Positions 1 to 14,275 of a DNA stretch of 64,000 nt are shown in pieces. The position numbers and the translations under genes were made by a program. How positions within the stretch are numbered: position 1 is the first letter of the stretch; every line of letters begins with the position of its first letter. The DNA lies in contig CM075854.1 in the NCBI GenBank assembly GCA_037975125.1, positions 68,151,761-68,215,760 on the forward strand, in the 5' to 3' direction. A model generated the notes under the pieces. The model did no database searches and was not told where the DNA came from. It worked only from the letters and a program-made list of their open reading frames with translations. Origin of the DNA: Latrodectus hesperus. Its lineage: Eukaryota; Arthropoda; Arachnida; Araneae; Theridiidae.

Positions 1-2699
1 TTACCGTTGCTTGGAAGAAACAGAAAAATTTCCAAGTGATATTAAATAAATATATATACAATTTGAGTAAGCTATGTTGATTGCTATGTTTTTTTATGAA
101 CTCTCACAAAAAAATAAGTTTGCAAATTATCTATACCAGGCTTATTGCCCTTCTGTCGATGTGTAATTCAGTTTATGAAAGAAAGATTCCAAACCAGGCA
201 TAAATTTTGCAATTTGACCATACTTAGCAAATATTATTAGTTCTAGTATCTTAGATTGCTGCTGATAGCTTCTTGAATGGCTTTTGGGCCATAAAAGTGA
301 GAATGTGACTGAGGTCAATATCATTTAGATCATAAAAGTTTTTTAAAACTGATATTGACTTTCTCGTACAATTTTTTTCACCATTTGTCTTATCAGTTAA
401 TACAGTAAGATAAAAAACGTATATATAATTTTATTTTTATTTCCATTAATTTATCACATTTTAATACTTCGTGTTTCTCTGCGTTGTCTTGCTTAAGTAT
501 TTTTGATGAATTTGGTTTTCTTATTGATACTATGACACTTTGATTTTTAAATTCCAGTATTAAAAATCTGATTTCATTCTATTCATGAAATTAATTTAAT
601 AAGTGTTTTTCGCGCGCGCGTGTGAAAAATACTGCAGTAAACTTTCAGATATGCGCATCAACAAACTAAAGTACAAACATATCAACAGTTTCACATTACT
701 GAACAGATTTGGAAATAAACAATATATAATAGAAACCTATACTAAATACTTTTCTTCCTAGATACATTTGCCAAAACTTCACGGATATGAAAAATATTAA
801 GAAAATGTTCACATTACAAAAGCAGTAAAACATATTTAAATGTAGAAATTTTGAAAGGTCAACGAATCTCTTTAGCAAAGAAAATATATTAATTAACTTA
901 TGCTTTTCTTAAGATTATTGATACTAACAATTTATAAATAAATCTAACGAAATTTTTTTGATTAATTTATCAATTAAATATATTCTCTCATAAATTATTT
1001 TTAATTTATAAAGTAAAGAGAATAAAATTTCAAAAAATATTTCTATCAATTTTCATTTATAAAATTTGTTTATTAATGAATTAATAACATTTAAATACAA
1101 AAATATTTCCTAATCACATAAATTTCTACATTAATGAATTTGTAAGATTAATTAAAAAATAAATTTCTAATTATTTTGTCTAAATAGTATATTTTATAAT
1201 CCTATGATTTGTTAATGACCTTTTAAAAAATTATTTTAATGTGAACAAAATTTGTCTCTCAAGTAGCAGTTACGCCAGTCTCAAGTATAATTTATTTATG
1301 ACTTAATCTGACTGTATCAAAATCTTGGTCAGCGCAAATTGATAACTCTTAGAGTATTCCTTGCCAAATGACCATGATACAAGCTGCCTATACATTTTTC
1401 GTTTGAATATCTAAGCAAATTGCTTGTCTTGTGTAAGCGCATAGACAGAAGCTTCAACACACACCAAAACAATGGGTCTAGAATGAATTATTTATTCATA
1501 TTTATGCCACTCGCTGTTCCATTAACTGAAAAGAAAATCAACAGCTTAGCACGAAGGCCTTCTAGCGTGGCACATTTTTCATGAAAAATAATTATATATA
1601 AGAACACTTTATATCGAATGTAATATTACAGATTTATAAGCATGGGAGCCATGTATAATATTATTAAGCAGTTTTATTAATGAATTTAATGATAACCATA
1701 AAGTATTGAACAGTTTTTTTAAAAACCCATTATAATTCTTCAACATTTGTATATTGAGTAGCTTTTTTCTTTTTCATCTAAATGATCTGGAATCAAACCT
1801 CACTGCGATAGATGTCTTACACTTTTTGGAGTTTGTCTACAGAGTATTTTAACTACATTTTAAGAATTGTATTTTAACCTACTGGCCTCTAAAGCGTAAC
1901 TTGTATAATAAAAAATGACAAATACTGCTCGATATAACAATAACCGTATATACTTTTATATCGAGTATCTTACCAAAGTAAGCTTATCTTATCATCTCAT
2001 ATCGCATTTTTGCTTATGTTAAAATAGCATGCATTTTTAGTTTTTAAGACAGTTAAAACATCATACGTTTATTCTGGCTTTAAAGGGACAAAACAAAGGT
2101 GAGCAAAAAAATTGTAATACGATTGAAATGAAAAGAAAAAAAATTTAATCATTTCTAAACAGAAGCTGTCTCATTCTACTAGGAAAAAGAGCTGTTTTAA
2201 TTGATTTTCCCCTCTATTTACATACACGGAGTTTGAATTGGCGATAAAGAAATGTGACGTTTGGCTAAAACATCAAGATTAGAGATAATGTATTACTTAA
2301 GGTAGTAAAATTTGATCATACCGGTAAAACAGCTACATGAGCTGCTATGTGAATACATCTGTGTTTGATTATGCAATGCCATTTCACCAGAAAACGATGC
2401 GTTTTAAGTTTCATCTTGATATCCTTCTTTCTCTTATTTTTAACTGCGATTTTAAAAAAGCTGAATTATACAACCACTGGTCATAAGCTAAAGCAACTAT
2501 TAGAGTAAGGCACTTTAGTTTAGTTTAATCTTTCTTAGTTAAATGAACTGTACTCATTATTGTAAATTATCGAGATCACATCAAAATTTAAGCGGGATAT
2601 TTATTTTTCTTTTTTTTAATTTTTCTTCTAACAGTTTTGTGAGATGTATTTTCTTCTTTTCTATTTTTCTTCAAACTTTCACACCATGTAACGGATAGT
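1..2699. other. AT-rich intergenic DNA, no gene seen
   Basis: Short open frames here are AT-rich chance frames without recognisable domains or splice context. The only standout is a (CG)5 tract at 611-620. I see no RNA gene or mobile element that I can support. Confidence 0.6.
611..620. repeat. (CG)5 dinucleotide tract
   Basis: Five CG dinucleotides lie between a T-run and TGTGAAAAA. Alternating CG is rare in such AT-rich DNA and is prone to the Z-form. Similar tracts occur at 40355, 41581 and 42239. Confidence 0.9.
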
Positions 2700-2945
2700 C
2701 TAATAGTTGAGAGAAATTGAAACTTATTTGCTCAACTTCTGAGAGAACTTTTCGTAGAGAGCAGGTTATAGTCATGTACCAAAAAAGAGGAAGTGTGGAA
2801 AACTCTCAAGTATTCTCCCTAACAGATGTCCAAGGAGAATGCAGATGCGCAACACCCATTTCCCATTGCTTAGTAATGGGTGGATTCGAACCGAAGACAT
2901 TTTATTTCTAAAAAAAATGCTCGGTGAGCCCTTTATTTTTCTTTC
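2700..2945 (-). repeat. Possible tRNA-derived SINE relic
   Basis: On the minus strand, a GGTTCGAATCC string (+ strand 2882-2892) matches a tRNA B-box (internal RNA polymerase III promoter). A weaker A-box-like GGCTCACCGAG lies upstream of it at about 2925-2937. The DNA downstream on the minus strand is GC-richer than its surroundings. The + strand frame at 2717-2911 runs through this repeat and is probably not a gene. The body does not match the other SINEs in the window, so it would be a separate family or only a decayed tRNA-like fragment. Confidence 0.35.
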
Positions 2946-5900
2946 TTGAAAATAATATCACTTAGTGTGACATTATTTTTATTAACAATAACTTCTTAGT
3001 AATGTTTTAATGCACAATAACAAAAATATTTGCCTATTGTTTTTATTTAATTACTTCTTTATAAAACGGCATGTGCGAATACTGTTTATTTCCGGCTTAA
3101 AATAACAACTGGGAGTGTTAAGTAAGATATTAGAGTCGTAATTTAACTTAGAATATGCAAATAAATGTTATGAGATGTTAACGTAAGTTATCTGGCGATT
3201 ACATGTGTTTTTCATAAAATAATGTGAAAGATTTAATGATTCACATTTCTTATTGTAAAAACTTTCTTCTTAGTCGTAAAGTTATTATTGTGAATTAAAT
3301 TAAAAACAAATGATTTTAATAAAACTTGTGATTTTAAATTCGTCTTAGCTCAACCCTATACATATACTGGAAAGATTGTTTTGATGATAATTATATGCAT
3401 AGCTTAAAACAAAGGGCAAATTATAATGCTTTTATCTGTCTCCAAAGTTAAATATTTTAGGAGAGATTTATTAAATAAATTTTAGCCACATTTTTTTGAA
3501 AGAGAAAAGATATTTCTCCTCATTCAAAGAATAATATTTTAAAAAAGAACATCTAAATTGTAGAATAAGTTTTATTTAACCAGGAAAAATTATGCAGTTT
3601 GTGTCGTTTTTAAGGTAGTTCTGTGTCCCTTATTTACCTGATATAATTATAATGCTAATTTATGTATGAGTGAACAATTATATTTATATTGTTCACATCG
3701 AATTTAGTCAGAGTTATCATACTTAAGTTAAATAATCAGTTCTGTATGGTATCTCTAAAGTGACTAACAGCTAATGTAAATATTCTAATGACTAATATCT
3801 AATCTTAAATAGCAATAAAAGATACTAATGACGAATACCTAATCTGGAATATTCTAAGATTGTAAGAATAGAACTTTGTTACTTCATGGAGTGACATTCA
3901 TTTGACATTACTAAGATTGTAAATGACATTCAGTTGACTTTAACAAAATTACATTTATTTCTCCAAAGATTTCATGAAACGATTTCTTGTATATCAAGAT
4001 TTTACCAATTCGACGTTGCAAATAAGGGAATAAGGCATTCATTTCTTTTCTTTTTCATTACAATTAATTGAGACATTCTTCAAAACATTTACATAAGAAA
4101 ATCATTACTGGAATATAATTTATTAACATGATACTCGAATAAATTTTAAATTGTTGATTATTTATATTATATAATATAATTATCCTTAAAACTTTGTAAA
4201 ATTAAAAAAAATGTTATTTTAAGCATTAATTTTCGAAAATTTTGCTCTAAAAATTTAACTTTTTCTCCTGAGAAAATAGTGAAAATAGCCTATGAATTTA
4301 AACAATATCCTTTACGTAAGTGAGAGTAAAAAATAATTTAAAATGCAGGAAAAACCCTTCGTATCACAGAATAATTACCCAGCAGTGCAATATTCTCAGA
4401 AAATTGAAAAAGTTCCTTCTTGAGAAATCAGATGATTTAAACCTTATTCTTTATTCTTCAACAGAGCGGAAGGAATTAAAAATAATACACTTGGATTGTT
4501 TTTTTAAAGAAGCTACTTTTTGAAGCATATAAAAAGCCGAACAAGATCCTATAAACCTCAGAAAAAACCTCAGATACCTAAAACCTATAGACCTCAGAAA
4601 AAATTTAAAAAGCTTCTTTTTCATTGAAAACATTAATTTTATATATTCAAGTATTTCATGGAATGTTTTTATTTTTATTTTAATATAAATGCACTAATAA
4701 TTTAACTGCCTAGTCTTACACAATTCTAAATTTCAGTTTAAAATTTTGTACCTTAAGTAAACTAGTTTTATGACACCATATTTCCTGAAGTTTGTGTGAA
4801 TTAAAACATATATATGGTGAATATCTTTAAAAAATGAGTTTTAGGATGAGAGAGTTTTATACTTTATTATGAAAAAGTAGTTTTGTAAAATATTGTTTGT
4901 GTTTGGACAGCTAATTTAATTATTTTAGAGTTTTCATTATTGCCTGTTTATTTCACATTACTTGAAATTTGATACTATCATTAATCATAATATTAATCAC
5001 TATCATATTTTATTATGATAAATTTGTTATTATTTGTGCTTTATATTCACAATAAACTCTATACTGTGAGATACATTTCGAAACAGAGCATTATCATTCT
5101 GAAACGTATTACTAAATAACAATGTCGAAGGGAAATAATTCCTTCTGACTTTCATATCGTACCACCGGTAAATATTAGGTCCCCCAAATTTTTTAAACTT
5201 AAATTTTTTTCTGGATTCAGTTCTTCTTTATCAAAGCATCATATTTATTGAGCAAATTTTCACGTTTTAATCAATTTACGGATGAAACTAAAGCAAAAAC
5301 TAAATCTGTTCTGAGGTTTTCTATTTAAATAATTAAATAAACTCTAAGAATTCTGAACTTCTTTTCCGTAACTTCTTGTTTTCTAAAGGCTATCTTTAAA
5401 AATCCAATAATTCGAAATATTAAATTTGAAAAATAATTCATAATTTATTTTTGAAATAATGTGGAAATATAATAAAGCTCGTATTCAAATTATTAATTTT
5501 TTACTCGCGTATATTCTTAGATAAAGAAAATAAATTCTACAAAATTAGACTTTATTTTTTAAAATCTTTTATTCAAAAATTTTTTTTGAATAAGGAAGTT
5601 GGTCATACAAATGACAATTTTTTTGTTTTAAGAATTTTATAATAATTTTAAGAAAAAAATTCCATTTTTTAGCTTTTTTGAATTCATGATGCATATTTTT
5701 TGTATTAAATTAATTATTAATTGGTTTTTATAAAATTCAGTTATTAAAAATAGCTCACATTTCCAAAGTTTTACACCACATTGCTGTTATTTTCTTTTCA
5801 AATGCCACTGAACACATGACAAACAAATGCATACAAATGCGAGTCTCTTAATTAAGAACGAGTTTGTGAATATCAATATTTAAAGAGCCATTTCCAGAAA

Positions 5901-8900
5901 TTTAGGAAAATTTATCTTTGAAAATCAGACATCAGTTTCTAAAGTGAGCTACGTTCAGTTAATTAAATTTCATCTGGAAAACTCAGCTTTTGTGGCGTAA
6001 AATTGTAATGTTTTATATATTTTGTAACCTTGACTAAAATCAGTATTTTTTTCAGTTATGGAAAGTAATTTTTTCTTATTTTGTTAAAAATAAAACTTTT
6101 AAAAAACAGAACAATGAATTCCGAAAATAAAAAAAAAGATTGATGTTTATAAGAGTAACATCAACCTCAAAATTCTTTCATAATTGAAATGCTTTACAGA
6201 TGGCGATTTTCTTAGCGACTATTCAATTGTTTTCTTAAGAAAAATTCCTCTCGCGTTTCGTGTTTCATAAGAAAATTGTTTATCATTCTTTCTTATAAAA
6301 TTTTAAATCTTGATATGATAAGTTATAAAAGGCGGGATTAATATCCAATTTTCTACGCTTGAATTTCATAGAAAATAGTCAAATATTTCTTTTTGAGATC
6401 TGTTTATCCAAATAAACTATGCCTGCCATTTATAGAAAGTTGTTTTCTCGTACTTCCGAAAAATAGCTAATAACATTTTTTCTCTTTGACAAATTCAAAT
6501 TATTGAGAGAATATCCTTCAATAATAAACTATCTACTATAATTTTATTTATTTATTGGTTTAAAGACCAAGAGATGAATATTTTTATTTGTAAAATGAGT
6601 CTTAGATTACTCAGAATTCATTTTTTTTGTGAGAAAAGGAAAAAAAAATTTTATAATCAAATTAGATTATAATATAAGAAATTGAGAGAAAGAGAAAATA
6701 TCAACAAAATGAGTCATTGATATATCATTTTTTGAAAGTAAACGGAATAATTTGATGAAAATTCGAATGGAAATAAACTGGATAAATATTTTCTTAAATG
6801 TTCTAAAGCCATTTATTTTCAAGAAGTTTAATTATGTTAGTAAACTTATGAACTTTAGTAATCTTTGAATGAACCAAGGAATATGATCTGTTATTATTAC
6901 ATGAATTTTAAATGAAATTTATGAGGAAAATATTTGTATGCTTTTGCTAAAATATTTTTTCGAAGATAACAGAGTTTATTATAAATACTTGAAAAGGTAC
7001 TTAAGCTTTCTATGGTACTTTAATAAAGAATGTAGGTAGTTAAGTGCAAAAATGGAATTATTTTTTGTACTTTAAAGGAAAATATGATTATACGAAACTG
7101 GATTTTAACCTAAGAAAAAGAAAAAAAACTGCTACTGAATTTTATTTCAGAATAAATTAAACAAGGGAAATGTATCAAAATATGAATGTTTTCTTTATGC
7201 TGTGAATTAAGTGTTTTCAAACTAACTTATGATTAATTGAATCGTTACATAGAAAACATATCCACACAGATGTAAACATAAATTATTTACATTCTAAAAT
7301 TAATTGGTGTGTATTTAAGGAAGAAAATAATAAATTAAAGAAATGCACAAAGAAATAAAAAATCAATTTTTATTAAAATTTTAAGAAAAATTAACAAAAG
7401 AAATGTTATCGAATCGAAACTTTAAATTACAATGTTTTAATACGTTAAGATTGATACTCGAAACTTATTCATGTGTTTCAAGTGATTGTGTTTATAAATC
7501 GATTAGAAGTAACGAAAAAGAATGTTATAACTTTCTAAGCTTTGTCAAAGACTGACTATGACCAAATTACTTTTTCTCAATCATAATTACTCAACAAAAA
7601 TATAATTCAAATTATTTTAGCTGTTCCCTATCCCTTATAGATTTTGAAAACTGAACTATTTCAAATATTTCGATGTAACAAATTTTATTCAGATTGTGTA
7701 TTTACATAAGAAGTTATTTTATTTGGAATGTTGAGGGTTATCCATAGTATTTTAAGGGAATATAAACCTTTCAATCATTTAATATTGGTAAAATAAACTT
7801 CTTGGAAATATAACAGCGATCATTTATAACATTCCGTATTGTTGCATATTTTCAAAAATAAATTTAGTGTAACAGTGACAAAGAAAAGTTGCAAAAAATT
7901 TATGAGGAAAATAAACAAATTTTTATTAGAATAATAACCTAGTTTAACAAAACTCAAATTAAGTGGTGAATGACAATGTCAAATTGATGAAATGTCAGTA
8001 TCTGAAATGATCAGAATAATGTCATGAATATTATACAATAATTTTAGAAAAAAATGATTGCAGAACAAATATTTTTACTATAAAATCCATTAATATATTA
8101 CATATTAAAGAATTAATAATTAATTTTTCAAGTACAATTCTAAGTGAGAGAAATATAATACTTAAAAAAATATCAAATTAAATTCTTTGGCATGTGTTTA
8201 AATGTAGTCTTATAGAAATTTACCACATAATTTAAAATGAAAACATGTCGCGATTAAAAATAAAAAATGTAGATTTTCACTTTAACTTAAATTATTATTT
8301 TCAGTATACTTTTATACAAATCTCTCTTGAACTTGTGCTATCGTAACAATCTGATACAAAGAATATTAAAAGCACTCTCATGTATGACTAGTTGAGAAGG
8401 ATAATGACAGTTATAATTTAATCTAGACTAAATTAACAACATTTTATTTAAAATTCTAGCAGTAAGGAAATCAAATTCAACAAATTTTTCTTTTTTATAA
8501 ATGAAAACAATCAATGTGGATAAAAAATCAGCTTATATTATATAGTTAACAATATACAGATAGCGAGAGTAAAAGAAAGATTTTAAGTATAGAATGTAAA
8601 TATAGACATAATAGTAATTACTTTATTTACAAACACGGTTAAAGAAATAAGAAATTATAATACTCATCTTTAAAGTACAATAAAAATATTTGCGGATATT
8701 TCTTTTTCAATAAAAGTAAAAAGTAAAAGTATTTCAACAATATTTTTTAATTTTCAAACCACTTAGTTTTATAGTAAAAAAAAAGAATAAAAAAACTTTA
8801 AAACTTGTGAACAATGAAAAACCAATGAAACTCATCGAAATTAAATTCATAATATTTGATAATGATGGAAAATCTTAAACTACATAAAAATGTCTCATTC

Positions 8901-9540
8901 ATTAATTCTAGCTAAAATTTACACCTTTACTGAACATCATCTCAAAACTTAAGAAGTTTTTCAAATTCAGTTACAATAGCTTTTATTACAATGGGTTTTA
9001 TCCATACGGCTTAGAAAGTTGTATAAAAAATTTTATACTTTCTTATTCACTATTTTTCAAACACAAATTCAAATCCATTCAATTCCAAGAGAACTTTATT
9101 TTCTGGTATTCCTCTACATAATAACATGATAGTGATTAATATAATACTGACATAATAGTGGTTGCAGTAATTGCTATTGTAGTGTTCTGGATTATATCTA
9201 CTAACACATATTAACTTTATTTTTCTTATAAATTCCAAAAGAATTGTTCCTAAAGACAAATTTTGTTCTACAAAATCTACATATTATATTTCTGATAACG
9301 ATCACGGAAAAGTTAATCAAATACATGATATTGAATCCCATATGTCACCATCAAGATTCGTTTATCACAAAAATCGTCAAAAATTAGAGGAGGTACTCTC
9401 AAAGCTGATACTTCGAGTTTTACAATTCATGCATGCTTGTAGGTATAATCTTTATTTCAGTTTAATATTTTATTGCTTTTAGAGCACACAGTAATTTTAG
9501 AACTTTCAAAAATTCAAGCATTTCTAGCTGTATAATGATA
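2946..9540. other. AT-rich intergenic DNA, no gene seen
   Basis: There are long stretches of A/T homopolymers and chance frames under 80 codons. Apart from a short imperfect tandem repeat at 3781-3846, I find no recognisable element on either strand. Confidence 0.6.
3781..3846. repeat. Imperfect direct repeat, 40-bp period
   Basis: Units at 3781-3806 and 3821-3846 share CTAATGACTAATATCTAATC-like sequence with a few substitutions. A related ACTAACAGCTAATG lies just upstream. Confidence 0.6.
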
Positions 9541-9835
9541 AAAGGGTGGCTGAAATGATTACTTGCACAATGACTTGTCTTGATATCGGAGTGTGTCGCT
9601 GTTTACAGTTGTGCAAAGCTCTGTAAGGAACCACTGATAGTAACCCTATCGGAGTATGGTCTGAAATGTTTAGCCTCTTTGTCACCATTTTACCCTTGAA
9701 TGTGCCCTTCGTATTTTGATCTTTCTTACCCTCTATCGTTGGACTGGTTCGGGAAATTACAGGAAGTTATTATTTCCTTCTGCATCTCCACTTTTTGACT
9801 TTCTAGTCCCTATCCGGGATACGAGAAGATATATT
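9541..9835. other. GC-richer unexplained patch
   Basis: About 300 bp have clearly more G and C than the flanks and include GGTGGCTGAAATG (A-box-like) and GGTTCGGG. This looks like an old repeat insertion, but I cannot name the family. The open frame at 9716-9955 overlaps it and shows no domain. Confidence 0.35.
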
Positions 9836-11572
9836 TTGCTTCATATAAAGAATTCACAAATAAATTCTGCTTCATATAATTGTATATTTATACAGATTTT
9901 AAGCATTATTTTTCAGATATGTTTTATTAATATATGTATTTCAAAACTTAATTAATTAGTAGAAAACTGATATAAGATTCTACAAATAATCATCATAAGA
10001 ATTTCTAATTTCATAATTCCTTTTATTAGAAAGTGTAATGCAAGAAATTATGAAACGAAAAATCGTTTCCCACGGAATACATGTAATAATAATTTAATGT
10101 GTATAAAAATAATCCAAAAATATTAGCTTTTTTTACACCAAACATAAGTTTTAGTATTTTCTTACAGTTGCTCACACATTTGTTATCACATATATTTCTG
10201 ATAAATTAATTAATTTAGTTGATTAGCGAACACAATTGATAAATCGTCACTTAAGAATAATTATATTCGCATTCATCAGTTTGAAATATTTTTTTTGGGG
10301 GGGGGGCACAGAATCATTCTTTTCATTCAAATGTATTCTTGTACTTTGCTACTTTTAGGAGGAACTAAGTATTAAAATTACACATATTTAACAATTTAAT
10401 GTAATATTTAGATATTTCCTTTCAAATTCAATTACTTCTGGAGGTTTTTTATTTAGATATTTTTGCAATGCTGTATGGACTTAAAGTTATTCAAATCAAT
10501 TCAATAATCCTCTTCTCTTCCATTCTTTTTGAGAAAGTTTTTATTACCGATGACTTTCAACGTATTTAGACCGGCAATAAAGCATTTTTATGAAAGCTTT
10601 AAATAAAAAGCATTTTGTGATAAGCATTTTTTCTATAAATCTTCATTCGAAACACTTACATTTCCTTACAAATTCAATTCCTAAATCTACTTTCATTTAA
10701 AAAAATTAATGTGAAGGCATATAATATTTTATTAATATTATTTTTTGTGCTGTTAGAAGTAAGTAAATTTGATGCCACATTCAAATTTCTGTTGTAAGAT
10801 GACTTCCTGTGTCTATTTAATAATTAGAATCCTCTTCAAAATATTGATTCAGAAATTTTAATTCTGTAGTTACATGCGTGTTTCAGTAATAAAATTACTT
10901 TTTACTCAAAATGGTTTATTTTTGCTTAATTTAAATGGCAAATATAGAATTAATTTTTATTTGTAAATTAATTAATTTTAAAAGTTAAATTATGAAAAAA
11001 CTTATGTGAAATACTATATATATATATATGAAATGAATTTTTCATACAAAAATCTCGATGTTTCTATGCTAAAACTTGTATTATTTCACGCTGTTTTCTC
11101 TAGTATTATACAAAATTAGACTTGATTATTTAAGCAAAATATGAAGAAACTTCAAGCAGAATTTCATTTCCATTTAATAATAATTATATTTGAAAATGAG
11201 GATGAGATTTTCCCTTTTTTTGTTTAGAAACTACATGCTTAGACTAGAATCGGGTAAAATTAATAAAGCAGTTGAATTTTGAGTGGACGCTTTTGATTCT
11301 TTCCTTTCGTAAAAATATCATTTTTGTCACTCATTCTTAAAATTTAGCACCCGTTTAAAATATATGACAGATTGCTGACAATATTAAATGTAAAAAATAA
11401 TACATTTAGTAGTTTATTTCTCTGCTTTTTACACTTTTTATAGACAGTATTTTTCCCATTTTGTACTTTTTTACCACCTTAATTTGATTCTATTTTATGC
11501 AAGTTTTTTTTTTGTTATTAATCAGCCAGCTCTGGTACATTTAAAGTTTTTAGCTCTTCTAAAAAATATAAT
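9836..11572. other. AT-rich intergenic DNA with a T/G homopolymer
   Basis: No gene seen. A T-run followed by ten G residues (10297-10306) is the only notable feature. Confidence 0.6.
10291..10306. repeat. T-run followed by G10
   Basis: An uninterrupted G10 tract follows at least six T in DNA where G-runs are rare. It could be an assembly-sensitive homopolymer. Confidence 0.8.
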
Positions 11573-11578
11573 TGATGA

Positions 11579-11675
11579 CTACTTGTATAGGGAGTACATA
11601 CAAGTATATTTATATACGATGGCTACTTGTATACGATGTCACATTCGGAATGAGTGTGACATTGTTATCCCGAAA
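11579..11675. repeat. Direct repeat plus short hairpin
   Basis: CTACTTGTATA occurs twice, about 50 bp apart. It is followed by a stem of ATGTCACA pairing with TGTGACAT around an 11-14 nt loop near 11636-11663. The patch abuts the SINE relic at 11.7 kb and may be part of its decayed body. Confidence 0.5.
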
Positions 11676-11699
11676 ATAAGTACTCGTAATTTCAAATCT

Positions 11700-11880
11700 G
11701 GAAAAACTTCAATTTGGTGAGCCACCCCTAGAGGTATGCTTTCACTTGAAGACATTACCCACAAGAGCTATTATTCATGCCATGTGCATCATTAGTGAAC
11801 ACAGTGGCCTTCAGTTTTCTTGGGTTTCGAACCAATAAATTTACAAGCATGAGTAAGAAGCCTTAGGACTTCAGGTTATT
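11700..11880 (-). repeat. tRNA-derived SINE relic (same family as the 54-kb copy)
   Basis: On the minus strand GGTTCGAAACC (+ 11823-11833) is a good B-box. The body that follows reads GTGTTCACTAATGATG, then GTAATGTCTTCAAGTGA, then a CATACC-type string. The SINE at 54.1-54.5 kb has the same order of near-identical strings (GTATTCACTAAAGACG, GTAATGTCCACCAAGTGA, AATACC). This shared order supports a common family. The copy has decayed and its tail is not identifiable. Confidence 0.5.
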
Positions 11881-13869
11881 TCGTACAACATTTACTTTGG
11901 AAATTAAAAATTCATGCCACTTTCATTAAATTTTACTGCTATCATTTAACTCGTTGTCTACCAACAGTAATTAAAAGTACCTCTTTAATAAAATATATAT
12001 GAAACTCTAGCTCCACACTTGTCATTATATCACTGCTGGAAAATGCACATAGTTTAGCATAAAGTAAGTATAGCGTAGCTTATTTTCAAATATCGTCCGA
12101 ATTTAACATGATGGATTGATTCTAGATACATTTTTAAAATGTAACATTGAAAATAATTACATAAATAACGGATTAATCCATCTTTAAAGTAACTAATGCA
12201 TTTTAATATTTGACACAAATAAAATTACAAAAATGTAGAGCTTTACGATTTGTATCATATAATCTGATCTTGTGAGTAACATATATCTCATTCTTTCAAA
12301 AGCAAATAATTTATTTAAATTTTAAATATTCTTCGATTTCATTAGAATAATTATTTTACATAAATGAAAGAAATAATATCTTCCAAAAATGTTACGGATC
12401 TCATTTAACCATGTATTCAACTTGTAGAATGAATTAAAAAATTTTATACTGCTTTAAGAATTAGTTAAACTAAGTTTAAAGGGAAATCTTATTCGTGTCC
12501 TTGAATTCTATAAAATTTTCTGCACTTATGTTACGCATATGTGTTTTTAAAATATACTTTGAAACAATATAGTTTGAGTCATAATATATTTAAATTATAG
12601 ATTGAAAATATTTCATAATATTTTTATTCATATTCTACAATTTTAACAGTGTAATCAAAGGAGAAATATTACGGAGATTTTTAGATGTGATAAAAGAATA
12701 TTAAATTACTGTACAAAGGACCGATAAAAATCCATATATTCATCAGAAATTTTCGGAAATTTTATCAATTTGTTGATCAAATAAAATTTTAAAGTAATAA
12801 ATATCTATAGGAAGATTGAAATGAATGCACGAAAAGTATTTTAATTGCTTGTATAAATTAAGTTACAAAAAATTTAGTTAAAAAAAAGCGGGTATTTTTT
12901 TTTTTTTTAGTATTTCGTAATAAAAACATTTTTTTTAGCTATTCTTTAGTTATAATCTACTCTGATGGACTTCTCAATTGTTTTTAATCATTTATGCGTT
13001 AAACTGATGATACACAGACCATAATTTAGACACTGGAGTAGAACTATTTTTTCATTAAAAGTAGCAGGGGAAGTATTCAATTTTAGGATTAAATTTAAAC
13101 GTGATTAATTTAAAAGCAATAGATAAAAATATTTAGGTAAAAATAGGATTTAGTGATATAAACTTTTGAGATCTAAAACTGACAGTGAAATAACATTTTC
13201 CCCTGTACTTTTAAAAGAAGTTTTTAAAAATCGATACAAATGAAACGAAACACAAAAGTAATGACATTCAAAAGGGTGATAATTGTAAATATGGAAATTC
13301 TATTTGTATGTTAAATAAAATAACTAAATTGGAAGAAACATAATTTTTTCATTTAAGTTTTTTTTCTTAAAAAAAATATAAAAAAAACTCGTAAATAACA
13401 TCACATTTTACGAAAGGAAGCATGCTTTAAGGGAAAGTATTTATATGTATACCCTTTAATTATAAATTTTTTTAGAGCTTTTAAAAGTTTTAACCTAGAC
13501 AAAGTTATTTGTGATGTGAAAGTTTTTCAATAATTTACTATAGGAAAAATATTGAATTTAAATTTTGTTTATTCATGACACTTATTTTACATTTATAGTA
13601 AAAGAAAACCAAAGTTTTCTTCAATTCCCCTTTTATTCTTGTTTCCATGATTCAAGGAACATAAATTAAAAAATTAATATCTTAAATTCAATTTCGATTT
13701 CTTATTTTGATTTACTTTTATAGAGTAGATGGGATGAAAATAGATTTTTGATTCCGACTGATTTTTGAAAATTTTTGGAAATAAAGTAAAAATTTTAAAT
13801 AGATGTAAAATATTTTTTAAGCGAGCATTTATAAAAAATTGCTTTCTTTTTCATGGACACGTGTAAAAC
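11881..13869. other. AT-rich DNA upstream of the promoter, no gene seen
   Basis: Only A/T-rich sequence with homopolymer runs (for example T-runs near 12896-12909). No coding or repeat signature is supported. Confidence 0.6.
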
Positions 13870-14099
13870 CATTTTTATATTAATATTATCTTGCTTCGTT
13901 ATAGAGCCGGCCATGTATTCTCTCAAAAGGCATGCATCTGCTAACAATTGAGTACCCATTTCGTGTGCAGAAATGAATGTAAAATCAAATATATCGCTGA
14001 CTTCCCAATTTATTTATCATACAATTAGTCCTACTGAGCGACTAAGTGAATGAAGCTGAATGAAATATCCCTAAACCGGACTTTTAAGTTCCAAAAAGA

Positions 14100-14275
14100 G
14101 AGAGCAGCCGGCACTAAAAAATAATCAATAACAGCCTTCGCCTTTACCGCTCGAGAGCATGCGCAGTAACAACCAATAGCTAGCTCCCGTACATTGGACA
14201 GGATTCTCCCCCTCTTATCCTCCTTGCTCCTAAATATTATAAACCGTTCTCACTCGTACAACCGGCCTATTCACC
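14100..14275 (+). promoter_or_regulatory. Arginine kinase core promoter
   Basis: GC content rises sharply from about 13.9 kb. A TATAAA box sits at 14238-14243 and a CCAAT box at 14173-14177, about 65 bp further upstream, which is a conventional spacing. A TGCGCA motif inside GCATGCGCAGT (14160-14165) resembles an NRF-1 half-site. The TATA position predicts transcription starting around 14265-14275, where TTCACC is initiator-like. The next ATG in good context (A at -3, G at +4) is the arginine kinase start. The factor assignments are inference from motif resemblance. Confidence 0.6.

Noticed and set aside
14130..14145. MEF2-like site near 14113-14125 (CACTAAAAAATAATC)
   Set aside because: One extra A compared with the MEF2 consensus; the match is too weak in AT-rich DNA to annotate.
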